In this document: positions 50,492 to 59,970 of the stretch, in pieces | How positions within the stretch are numbered: the first letter of the stretch is position 1 | Layout: the number at the start of each line of letters is the position of its first letter | Origin: Meira nashicola | Lineage: Eukaryota > Basidiomycota > Exobasidiomycetes > Exobasidiales > Brachybasidiaceae | Direction: 5' to 3' | NCBI GenBank assembly: GCA_001600355.1 | Contig: BCJU01000002.1 | Location: 2,294,001 to 2,358,000, forward strand | Length of the DNA: 64,000 nucleotides | The notes under the pieces: model-generated | What the model saw: only the letters and a program-made list of their open reading frames with translations | Database searches by the model: none | What the model was told of the DNA's origin: nothing | Program-made: the position numbers and the translations under genes

Positions 50492-51454
50492 TTAAAGAAC
50501 TTTCCTCCATGTTTCGGCTATAAGAGTAGGACCAAATTTTGTATGTTCTTCAGTATGAATTAATTCAAATCCATATTCTTTATACATCGCTCTTGCTTTA
50601 AGCAAATTATTCATAGTCCATAATTCTATTAAAGAATATCCAACTTGTTTTGCAAAAGAAAGACAAGTTTCTATTAAATGTTTTCCTATTCCTAACCCTC
50701 TCGCATTTTCAGTTAAAAATAATAATCGAAGTTTTGCGGTTTCAGAATTTGATCCTTTTACTAAAAATACACATCCTACTCGTTCTTGTGTTTTAGTTCG
50801 AATTGCAATCCAACATCGTTCACGTTTTGTATCCCTATTCATAACGAAATCCGAACAAATTTGACCGCAAAGCGCTTCTGAATATGCATTCCAACCTAAT
50901 TCAGTAGAGTAAAATTCTCCATGCATTTGCGTTATCCATCCCATATCTCCAGGTAAAGGTTCACGAAGTAAAAAGTCAGGTGAAGAGGTTGTGTTAGAGG
51001 GAAGACTTTTGCTTTTAGGATTAATTGAAAGTGATTCTATACATGCCATTGCAGCTAATAAATGTTTTTGTTCTTCTTTGTTTAAAATATTTAATTGTTC
51101 TTGAGCAAGTTCATTTGCTTTCCTTGCTAATTCTTCACATTCTTTTTCACCTTTTTCAGTTAAAAAGATCATCATTTGACGATTATCATAGATTGAAGGT
51201 TTTTTAACTATCCAATTATTCAAAACGAATTTACGTAAAATTCTACTCATATAACCTTCATCGAGGTTTAAAGATTGACAAAGTGTTGAAGCAGTAATAA
51301 AATTGTTTTCTTCTTTCGACATTGAACATTGTCCGATCTCATATAATACTCTAGCTTCAGCCAATGGTAAATCGATCTCTTTGTACATCCTCAATAAGCC
51401 TGCTGCGTGGGTGTAAACCCGATTAAAGTTACGGATCGCTTGAACGTCAGTCAT
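50492..51454 (-). CDS. MarR-type winged helix fused to GNAT acetyltransferase, bacterial-like
   Basis: This is a two-domain protein of a kind known from bacteria. The frame opens at GTG (51481). The ATG is 51454 (MTDVQAIRNFNRVY), giving 320 residues. Residues 1-150 are a MarR winged helix: LPLAEARVLYEIGQ, ASTLCQSLNLDEGYMSRILR, then VKKPSIYDNRQMMIFLTEKG and EKECEELARKANELAQEQLN. Residues about 165-318 are a GNAT acetyltransferase: FLLREPLPGDMGWITQMHGE, CWIAIRTKTQERVGCVFLV, the acetyl-CoA motif ENARGLGIGKHLIETCLSFA near 250, then ELWTMNNLLKARAMYKEYGF. It has no intron. Four hand-counted 60-base lines (50521-50760) give 68 GC of 240, versus 30 of 60 for a sampled ACC1 line. Some ordinary neighbours sample at 30-32%, so composition is only weak support for transfer. 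Domain order is clear. Confidence 0.88.
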   Translation of the reverse strand: MTDVQAIRNFNRVYTHAAGLLRMYKEIDLPLAEARVLYEIGQCSMSKEENNFITASTLCQSLNLDEGYMSRILRKFVLNNWIVKKPSIYDNRQMMIFLTEKGEKECEELARKANELAQEQLNILNKEEQKHLLAAMACIESLSINPKSKSLPSNTTSSPDFLLREPLPGDMGWITQMHGEFYSTELGWNAYSEALCGQICSDFVMNRDTKRERCWIAIRTKTQERVGCVFLVKGSNSETAKLRLLFLTENARGLGIGKHLIETCLSFAKQVGYSLIELWTMNNLLKARAMYKEYGFELIHTEEHTKFGPTLIAETWRKVL

Positions 51455-51866
51455 GATGAACAAAGAGTGGAAGTAGTGCACAACACAAAAGAGGGTGGTG
51501 ATTGTTCATCGCTTCTACCTTATATCATTCCTTATCATGCATGACTCAAGGAATACTTGACAAATGCAACTTGTTTTTGCGCGCGTGTGGGTGTCGCACT
51601 ACAGCAGTGAAATATTACTTGACAAAAGCAAGTAATCCTAGATGTATTCGCAGCAGCGCAGGCACAGCTGAAATGCTTAACCTTTTTTTTTTAATTCAGA
51701 CTCCGACACCTTTGCAGGTTCTACAAGCTTCTATAGTGAAATAAGGCTTTTATTGAACGGAAAATCTTTCTACATGAATAATAGGTCTCTCTTGGTGAAA
51801 ATGGGAACCAGAAGGAAGAAAAAAAATGTGTTATATACAAAGAAGTAAAATAAAGCAAAACAACTC
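51455..51866. other. intergenic region between the MarR-GNAT start and the ACC1 stop
   Basis: About 410 bases with the promoter of the MarR-GNAT gene and the ACC1 3' end. It contains a run of T at 51684-51692. No gene visible. Confidence 0.5.
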
Positions 51867-54800
51867 TCATCCTTGTAAGCTGGCCAAAAGAGCACGACGA
51901 GTATCAGCATCCAAAGTAGATGCTAATCGAATCACTTCTTGTGATTTCGCTTGCTTGATAACATCATTGAATCGTTGTGCAAATTTACCATTACTGTCTT
52001 CCAATGTTTTGATCATAGTTGCATCATCAATATCATCCAATCCGACGCCCAAAGCATCTTCCAATGCACGTCGTGCAAGTTGAGAATCAGATGAATAAAT
52101 CGGACTTGATGCTCGTAATGTTTTCAAACATCCTTCTTCCAACATTTTACGGTTTAAGCGTTGATAGAAGTATCTACGAGCTTCTTTCCATGGAACAGCT
52201 TCGCGAATTACGCCGACAGCAGTCATTCTTCCAGTCTTATCATGTAAATCTGCATATGCCGTAGCAACTGCTGAAAAGATTGGCGCAATTTGCTTTTCAC
52301 GTTGAGCCAATGCTTTGCGTGCTTCGTTGCTTGCGTTAGCAGATTTAGCTTGAGCGGAAAGTTTTGCGTATTCTTGATCCAATCTGTTCATCGTTTCGCG
52401 TTGCTTATCTTGACGGTATTTAACGCTCACAATACCTTCAGGTTCTAAAACACCACCACGACTTGTAGGATCAGCATACATTTCCATCAATCCGTTATCA
52501 TTGATTGTACGATCAACCACAACCCAAGCTCCACCGCGTAATTCGGCTTTTGGTGGAAGATAAACAAAGACAGGTTGACGGTATTGCACTAATCCATCAA
52601 CGATCATTGAACCGTATTTCAATACTTGTTGGAACATATCCTCTTGACCACCAGAGAAACCACGCCAGTTTGCCAAGATCATCAATGGCAAACCTTCGCG
52701 GTTGAAGTCCACGATGGCTTGTGCAGTCTTGTAGGCTGAATTGGGGTACCACACTTGACCGGCTTCCATAATTCTTTGTTCTTGCGAATTGGGGTTGGCA
52801 GGATCAGCTGGAACAACACGTTCCAGAGTACGTGTCTCAACAGCAATGATACCGATTGGGATACCACCCAAACGTGCACGACCAACGACGACGGATGTTG
52901 CCCATCCAGCAAGAGTTTCTTGGAAAGATCCATTATCGAATAAACCAGAAATGTGTTTGTTGGTTTCAAGATCCGTTTGACCTTCGATCAAGAAGCGTGG
53001 ATCGTATGCTCCCGTAGGTGGAACATAATCAACCGAACGGTCCCAAGTATCAGCACCATTTGTTGGCAAGAAGCGAGGCAAGTCGAGAGATTTCTTTGAT
53101 GGAACGAATGATAACCATTTCACAAACGATGTCATGGCGGACAAATCATCCTTGACGGTAATGTGAGAAACACCGTTTCGGTACATGATTTGAGGACCAC
53201 CCAATTGCAAGTTACTGGTGTAAACTTCGCGGCCTAAAAGCTTGTTCAATGCTTGATAACCTGTCAAGATCATCGGTGATCCTTCAACTTGAATCACACG
53301 TTCACCAAGACGAGCCAAGTAAGCACCGATACCTACACTTCTACCAGTGACAATTGTTGCAGTGAAGATCTCTTCCTTTGCTCTACTCGTTTCACCGGCA
53401 ATCAAACCGGATCCAGAAAGACATTCAACACCCAAACCATCTTGAGAAGCACCAATGATATCAGTCAAAACGTGGTGAACACTTTTATCTCCATTGGTCT
53501 TCTTTTGTGTACGGACACTACCAGGTGCAGTTCTGTTCAAATGTTCGAGACCTTCGTTGTCCAAATAAAGGTATTCAAATCCTTTCACTGCATCATCATC
53601 GACAAATTTGACCTTGAAAAGATCCATCACTTCGGTTGCCAAGCCAATTCTTGCACCAGAGTTTGCTGAAACGTACAGACGTGGGATGCCCAATTGACGT
53701 GCCATGCGAGATGCAGCTGCAAAGAATGCGTCTTCTGCAGGTCCAAATGAACCAGCTTGAATGGTGACATCGTTTGCAATAATGATCAAAGGACGACCAG
53801 AAGGATATTCAGGTGTGAGGACTTCAATTAACCAAGCCACCATACCAATTTTGTTCATTCCTGGAGCACGTTGTACTTGTCGCAATTGTTGATTATCATC
53901 TAGTACCAACTCGAAATAAGATTTGATTGGGTCAGAAGGATGCTTCAACGATGTACGCTTCCACTTGGCGCGCAAAGATTGACGCAAGACATCAATGAAA
54001 TCGTATGCGAATGTGGTTTGTAATGCATGTGCTCGAGAACGGCGTGATTGCAAGGCAACTTTTGTGGCATATGCTTGATTGGCAGGTTGCATGTGCAAAG
54101 GAGCAGGTGCTGATGGACCGGCAATATTTGACAATAAAATTTCTCCATCTTCACCTGGAAGTTCTTGGTATGCTTCATAACGGACAACCAATCCAGTCTC
54201 GTTTGTGATGAAAGCGCGCATTGGCATACGTTCGCCATCCTTTCCACGAACGATCAAACGAATTTCAGCAGCGGTAACACGCAAACGGAAGAGACGCAAA
54301 CCGTGACGATCAATGAAACCGGCCAATGCTCTTTGAACATCTTCAATAGTGATCTCCAATTGATAGATGAAAGACATGAAGATGTGAGAAGCATCCGCGT
54401 TGCGGTATTCTGATTGACCCATTGCAACTTCCAAAACGTTCAAGATATCGTTCACGATACGATCAGAAGCTGAGATGATGTATTCGGCTTGATTGGCTGA
54501 TTCAATGCGACCAGGTCGGACAAGAGAGCGAACAAAGAAACGTGTGTCGGCTGGATTTGCAATACCACGAGCAAAGTACAGGTGGATTGTTGACGAAGAA
54601 ATTGGAACTGGCGTTACATCAAAGTTCGTAGTCATGCGTTCCAACTCTAATTGATAAGCAAGAGCAGGCTCGATGTTACGAATGAACTTCTCTTCAGCCC
54701 ATTGACCACCATCTTGACTTTTTCTCAATGTAGTGAACCAAGGGTAAACACCCGGTTGACAGTGCAAGAAGGTCACACGACTGATACAAGCAGCGTCAAA

Positions 54801-57800
54801 TTCAGATGCAAATGTGTTGGCAGCTTTGATGAATAATGCACGAGCTTCTACGTCAGTTGTCTTTGCTTCGTTTGTCACAGCAATATTGAGAACGTTTGTT
54901 GGTGCGTTCAAGTTGGTCTTGAAGTAACGCAATGTTCTTGGGATCACTTCTTTCAGATCGTCAAAGGTGGCACAACTGGTCATAGTACCTTGTCTTAGCT
55001 CAGCAGCAGGTCCACCATTGATACCGTGACCATTAGTACCTTGACCGAATGCATTTGCATCTGAGGCGGCTTTCATTGTAGCCAAATCACTTTCAGATAC
55101 TTGTCTTTCGGTTTGAGGTCGTCCAGCAGGCAAGACTTGGAATTGCCATGTGAGAATAGCTCGTTCTTCGTCATCGTAATCTTCCGTTGCGTATTCAAAG
55201 TCCACAATTTCATAAGCACGGTAAGCGCGCAAGACATATGTGACCAATGCTGCATAGGCCAAATGAGGTTGTGCGGCGCCAAAGAAGGTATGTAAAACGT
55301 CATAGACAGTGAATTGACTATCACTTAGCTCGCGAAGAGTGTTGAAGTCAGGCTCATGGTATTCACGATCGCCACCGTAAGATGATGACATGATGGAAGT
55401 CTTGAGAATGGATTCCATTTGCATCTTACGATCGTCCAAGCTTGGCAAATCACGGGCAAGAGAAACTTCACGAGCTTTCAATGCAACTGGAGCGGTTGCT
55501 TTACCTTCTAGGGCAGCCAAACCGTGCAATGCACGAGTAATCTTTGATTCGGCTGTACCACGAACCCAAAGGGCAGCTTGCTTTACTACCTTGTCTAAGA
55601 GTGAGATCACCAATGCATTTTTCAACAAAACACCGTTGTGTGAAAGTTGCAAAGCGACAACTTTATCTAAGCTGTCTGCTTCTTGACGAAGTTTCAAGAC
55701 TACGTCAGCTTCGCCAGAGAATTGACCTTCCACATCAGCATAACGTTGCAAGAGACCTGCAAGAACGTTGGCTCCATGTTGACGCAAACCAGGTGCGTAT
55801 TCTTCGAAAATGTGCATCAAAGGCGCAACGGTAGTTTCTACTTGACCTTGAATAGCCTTATCAGCGCTATCACGGATGTAATTGTCAGTGACTTTACGCA
55901 AACGGGCTGCGGGGAACTCCAATCCTTTTCCATGGCTGGAATCAATCGAAGTGCGAATTAATTCTTCCAAGCGAGATGGAATACGTCCAGATAAAGAAGA
56001 GAGAACGTGCAAAGCTTCACCGTATGGCAATTCGACATTTTGTAACAAGTCCAATAATTCATTGAGACATGCTTGCATTAATACACTTTGATCGAATCCG
56101 TCTAAAATGTCGCTTAGAACGGACAAGACGTATGCAAATCTTTGATGAGATTTGGAACCAATGATAACCGGTGAGCCAGAGTCTGTCAATTGACGGTCGA
56201 ATGGTTTTGCACGTTGGACTTTGGATGGGTCATCAAGAGAAAGAATTGCCAAAATATCACCTGCATTGACTGGTGTGCCCGGTGACATAAGGAAGTTCAC
56301 GATACCGCTTTCTTGACTTGTCAAAGGCATATACATCTTCATCACTTCTAATTCGGCAATAGGTTGACCTGCAGTGACATGAGATCCAGAGGAAACCAAT
56401 AAACTGACCAACTTTCCTGGAGATGGACTGCGAATCTGTGAAGGATCAGTTTCATCTTCCAAAAGGGCCGTCTTGCTGTCCACCATCAGACGCAAAGAAG
56501 AGCCACCGCCTTCTTCACGCCAATAGGTAGGATGCGAACGTCCAGAGATACTGATCAACATTCCACCGTCACTCAATGAACGTGTTGCAACTTGATGCCT
56601 TCCACCGTTAAGGTAAATTGTCCAACCAGCGGCAGATGAGCGAGAGCATGTCACTGTGAACTTGACACCATCCATAGTGAAAGTGATGTCACTGAAAGTG
56701 GTACGAAGTGTATCGCGAGGTGGAACTTGACCTTTGTGTAAAATGCTCATATAGAGAGCTTCACATTCTTGCCATCGCAAATGTGCTTTGACAACCGCAC
56801 CACACAATACAGCGACTTCCAATGGAGGCTTGTCACTTGAGACACGATCTTTGATCAATCCATCAAGCCATGCGGTGGAGATTTGGTTTGATTCGAAAGC
56901 AGGCTTTTCCAACAACATGATTAGGTATTCAACAATGGTACGGAAATCACCTCGAATATTCAATTCCTTGAGAGAAACGACCATATTCTGACGAGCTTCT
57001 TCACGAGATAAACCATAAGCGAAAACGTGACCGAATTGTGAATCAGCAAACTCGTGCAAAGCTCCAGATTGACTGACTGAGAAGTAACCCCAAGTGGATG
57101 TAGAAGAACGGAAGTTCAAATCGGTCAAAGCACCCATTCCAGGCTTGAAACCTGTTTCTGGATTTTCTGAAGTGATACGACAAGCAATGACGTGACCTTT
57201 TGGTTGTGGCTTGCGTTGAGTTTGCAAACTTGATGGATCTTTAAAGTCAAAATCGATTGGCTCTGTCCCTTTTGGGTCCATTCCGTACAATGTACGGATA
57301 TCACGAATGCAATACAATGGCAAACCCATGGCAACTTGCAATTGGGCAGCAGGTATGTTGACACCTGAAACCATTTCTGTGGTAGGATGCTCTACTTGCA
57401 AACGTGGATTTAGCTCAAGGAAGTGGTATTCTCCTGATTCGGGTGAATAAAGCCATTCGACAGTACCAGCAGACACATAACCGACAAGTTTTGCCAATCG
57501 GACTGCTGCCTTTTCCATAGCTTCACGCGCCTCTTCAGGTGCGATTGTGATTGGTGCTTCTTCAATGATCTTTTGATGACGACGTTGAACGGAACAATCA
57601 CGACCGAAAATGCTGATTGCGTTACCGTATTGATCTGCCATCAATTGAACTTCCAAGTGTCTTGCTTTTCCAGCCAACTTCATGACAAAGACTGGTGAAC
57701 CAGGTACTTCACCAAGAACGGCGTTATATAGCTGACGGAAATCTTCTGCATTTCCGCACATACGGATACCTTTACCACCACCACCTTCACTTGCTTTAAT

Positions 57801-58505
57801 CATGACTGGGAATCCGATTGTTTGTGCACGGTCAAGACCTTCTTCGGACGAATGAATGCATGCTTTTTGGTATACTTCGTCAGAGACTGTCAAAAATCCT
57901 TCTTCGCTCATGATTGTATCTTTGACACCGGTACCTGACCATGGCATACATGGCACATCTGCATGTTGAGCGACGATTGTGGAAGAAATTTTGTCACCCA
58001 AAGAACGCATAGCAGAACCTGGAGGTCCGATAAAGACAATCTTTTGTTTTGATGCACGCAATTGCTCTGGCAAACGTGGGTTTTCTGATGCGTGACCCCA
58101 ACCTGCCCAAACGGCATGTACGCCTGTTCGTTCTGCGATATCAACAATCAAATCTACGTTTGCAAAATTGTTATTATTTGTTCCACCGGGCACTTCGACC
58201 CATTCATCTGCCAAACGGACGTATTCTGCGTTGACTTTGAGATCTTCTGGTGTTGCCATTGCAACGAATGTGATTGCGCGTTCATTTCCAAATGTTTCAT
58301 AAGACCATTTTCGAATCGAACGAATTTCTTTGACGGCAGCGATACCGTTTGTACATAGAAGGATACGTGTGATCACTGTATGACCTCCATTGCGACGAAC
58401 GAAATCTGCCACGCTACTTGAAGCAGCTGTATCCAGCGAATTGCCGCCGATGAAGTGTTGAACCTTTTGATGGCTCACTATTGTGGTAGGGGGTGTAGTA
58501 GTCAT
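51867..58505 (-). CDS. ACC1: acetyl-CoA carboxylase ACC1, complete
   Basis: This is the multidomain cytosolic acetyl-CoA carboxylase that makes malonyl-CoA for fatty acid synthesis. The frame opens at TTG (58514); the ATG is 58505 (MTTTPPTTIVSHQ), giving 2212 residues, the family's usual length. Biotin carboxylase: NGIAAVKEIRSIRKW, HAVWAGWGHASENPRLPE, ASEGGGGKGIRM, FLELNPRLQVEHPTTEM. The biotin attachment lysine is at about residue 722 in EVMKMYMPL. A long central regulatory region follows. The carboxyltransferase has GIPRLYVSANSGARIGLATE, YLARLGERVIQVEGSP, ILTGYQALNKLLGREVYTSN, NWRGFSGGQEDMFQQVLKYG and LRGGAWVVVDRTIN. It has no intron across 6.6 kb. Identification certain. Confidence 0.98.
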   Translation of the reverse strand: MTTTPPTTIVSHQKVQHFIGGNSLDTAASSSVADFVRRNGGHTVITRILLCTNGIAAVKEIRSIRKWSYETFGNERAITFVAMATPEDLKVNAEYVRLADEWVEVPGGTNNNNFANVDLIVDIAERTGVHAVWAGWGHASENPRLPEQLRASKQKIVFIGPPGSAMRSLGDKISSTIVAQHADVPCMPWSGTGVKDTIMSEEGFLTVSDEVYQKACIHSSEEGLDRAQTIGFPVMIKASEGGGGKGIRMCGNAEDFRQLYNAVLGEVPGSPVFVMKLAGKARHLEVQLMADQYGNAISIFGRDCSVQRRHQKIIEEAPITIAPEEAREAMEKAAVRLAKLVGYVSAGTVEWLYSPESGEYHFLELNPRLQVEHPTTEMVSGVNIPAAQLQVAMGLPLYCIRDIRTLYGMDPKGTEPIDFDFKDPSSLQTQRKPQPKGHVIACRITSENPETGFKPGMGALTDLNFRSSTSTWGYFSVSQSGALHEFADSQFGHVFAYGLSREEARQNMVVSLKELNIRGDFRTIVEYLIMLLEKPAFESNQISTAWLDGLIKDRVSSDKPPLEVAVLCGAVVKAHLRWQECEALYMSILHKGQVPPRDTLRTTFSDITFTMDGVKFTVTCSRSSAAGWTIYLNGGRHQVATRSLSDGGMLISISGRSHPTYWREEGGGSSLRLMVDSKTALLEDETDPSQIRSPSPGKLVSLLVSSGSHVTAGQPIAELEVMKMYMPLTSQESGIVNFLMSPGTPVNAGDILAILSLDDPSKVQRAKPFDRQLTDSGSPVIIGSKSHQRFAYVLSVLSDILDGFDQSVLMQACLNELLDLLQNVELPYGEALHVLSSLSGRIPSRLEELIRTSIDSSHGKGLEFPAARLRKVTDNYIRDSADKAIQGQVETTVAPLMHIFEEYAPGLRQHGANVLAGLLQRYADVEGQFSGEADVVLKLRQEADSLDKVVALQLSHNGVLLKNALVISLLDKVVKQAALWVRGTAESKITRALHGLAALEGKATAPVALKAREVSLARDLPSLDDRKMQMESILKTSIMSSSYGGDREYHEPDFNTLRELSDSQFTVYDVLHTFFGAAQPHLAYAALVTYVLRAYRAYEIVDFEYATEDYDDEERAILTWQFQVLPAGRPQTERQVSESDLATMKAASDANAFGQGTNGHGINGGPAAELRQGTMTSCATFDDLKEVIPRTLRYFKTNLNAPTNVLNIAVTNEAKTTDVEARALFIKAANTFASEFDAACISRVTFLHCQPGVYPWFTTLRKSQDGGQWAEEKFIRNIEPALAYQLELERMTTNFDVTPVPISSSTIHLYFARGIANPADTRFFVRSLVRPGRIESANQAEYIISASDRIVNDILNVLEVAMGQSEYRNADASHIFMSFIYQLEITIEDVQRALAGFIDRHGLRLFRLRVTAAEIRLIVRGKDGERMPMRAFITNETGLVVRYEAYQELPGEDGEILLSNIAGPSAPAPLHMQPANQAYATKVALQSRRSRAHALQTTFAYDFIDVLRQSLRAKWKRTSLKHPSDPIKSYFELVLDDNQQLRQVQRAPGMNKIGMVAWLIEVLTPEYPSGRPLIIIANDVTIQAGSFGPAEDAFFAAASRMARQLGIPRLYVSANSGARIGLATEVMDLFKVKFVDDDAVKGFEYLYLDNEGLEHLNRTAPGSVRTQKKTNGDKSVHHVLTDIIGASQDGLGVECLSGSGLIAGETSRAKEEIFTATIVTGRSVGIGAYLARLGERVIQVEGSPMILTGYQALNKLLGREVYTSNLQLGGPQIMYRNGVSHITVKDDLSAMTSFVKWLSFVPSKKSLDLPRFLPTNGADTWDRSVDYVPPTGAYDPRFLIEGQTDLETNKHISGLFDNGSFQETLAGWATSVVVGRARLGGIPIGIIAVETRTLERVVPADPANPNSQEQRIMEAGQVWYPNSAYKTAQAIVDFNREGLPLMILANWRGFSGGQEDMFQQVLKYGSMIVDGLVQYRQPVFVYLPPKAELRGGAWVVVDRTINDNGLMEMYADPTSRGGVLEPEGIVSVKYRQDKQRETMNRLDQEYAKLSAQAKSANASNEARKALAQREKQIAPIFSAVATAYADLHDKTGRMTAVGVIREAVPWKEARRYFYQRLNRKMLEEGCLKTLRASSPIYSSDSQLARRALEDALGVGLDDIDDATMIKTLEDSNGKFAQRFNDVIKQAKSQEVIRLASTLDADTRRALLASLQG

Positions 58506-59970
58506 GCTAGGCAAATGTCTACGATTTTCAAAGTGACATAAGCGTTGCTGATAATTATCTGATCGCGAGTTTCAAAAAAAGAGAACAATTTGAATGTATG
58601 AGGGGTAAAACTGATTTGTGTATATGGCAAAGGTCAAGACTTGATAGTTGATGAGGAAATAATATGATCCTCTGATGACCAATAACCAAAAGGATGATGG
58701 AAGAATGATAACAACAATTAAAACCAAAGTTCAATCGGTAATACTTTCATTCTTTTACCCCATATGCCGTTAAGATTGATTGGCCTGCGTACACAAGACC
58801 TTCAAAGCGAATTTCGCTTCAGATTGAGCAAAAGTGTTGTTTTACGAAATCCCTCGTATGGTCATCTTCTCAAGAGTTACACTTTTTCCCAAAAGTTTGA
58901 AGCATGGGAGCAGTATACGTTTAAATTTTACCCAATTGAACCTGCATACCAAAAAAAAATAACCCAACCAAACTTTGGGACTTGTGGAGTGTCCGTGCAT
59001 TTTTTTAGAAAAAGAAGACAGAACAAGCACCCCAGCTTTTTTTTTCTTAAACACAAGGTCTGCAACAGGATTTACCGCTTTAGACATTCGCGTACCGAAA
59101 CGCGCTCAAAGCTGCTTCTGGCAGGTCAGCCGAGTTCCTTTACCGTTTTCTTACCGTTTTCCGTGTCATGTTCGGAATCTGCCGTCCGTCAAAATCATAT
59201 ATTAATGACATTGATTCGTTTTTTTTTCTCATCACCTTCTACATATATGGTCTAATTCTATCGCAAATACTATGTTGATCACCTTTTAGGAGACCAGGTA
59301 AGATTGTTCATCTTTGCGAAGAACCAATAATGAATTAGGAACACCAATCTGCAAGCCTTGCAGCAGTGCATGTACGCCGCACCGATCTAGTGCAAAATAG
59401 CATTTTTTGTCGCTCTTTAATAAGTACACTAGCAAAATTTTAAGCTACATTCTCAAGGAAGATGCCGTAAACGATTACAGCTTAAATAAAACATCTTCAT
59501 TGATTCATTCTTACATCTCCATAGTCATTTCCTTATCGGAAGGCTGAGAATTTCTATTCAAATCATTTCTGTGATAACCCACCTTCTCTTTCGTAAATCT
59601 CTCAAAACGCTCGCTCGTACAGACCGAAGAAAAACGCATACATGCAGTGAGTTTTTCGCTGGTTAAGCTTTGGGCCACCACCGAAAACCCCAACAATGAA
59701 AAAGAATGACGCGCCGCGCTGCACGATTGCTAGATTGCGGTCTATCCGACAGAGAGAGAGAGAGAGAGAGAGCATCACGCGCCACTTCAACTATTTTGTA
59801 TTTTAATTATTTTTCTCCGCAAATCAAGTCCGATCTCGGGCCAACCTAAACGAGCAATGCACACACGTCACAAGCCTTCCCAAAAGATTGACGAAAAAGG
59901 CTATGTATACTAAAATGCAGGCTTAAAACTATTATTGACAAGAAAGTATATACAATACAGGGCTGGAAAG
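58506..59970. promoter_or_regulatory. long gap upstream of ACC1
   Basis: This 1465-base gap is the longest in the window. It should hold the ACC1 promoter and, at its far end, the 3' region of the acidic-protein gene. Long runs of T and A occur (58957-58963, 59038-59046 and 59219-59227). A 163-codon frame on the plus strand (58764-59255) and an 81-codon frame opposite it look non-coding: their sequence is low-complexity and lacks known motifs. A minimal three-codon frame, ATG-TCA-CTT-TGA, lies at 58539-58528 on the minus strand, 22 bases before the ACC1 ATG. No RNA gene found. Confidence 0.55.
59751..59772. repeat. (AG)11 microsatellite
   Basis: A perfect dinucleotide repeat of 11 AG units lies in the gap downstream of the acidic-protein gene. 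Confidence 0.9.

Noticed and set aside
58764..59255. 163-codon plus-strand frame in the ACC1 gap
   Set aside because: No motif or protein-like composition; long runs of Lys/Phe codons from poly-A/T tracts, and it is isolated from any gene.
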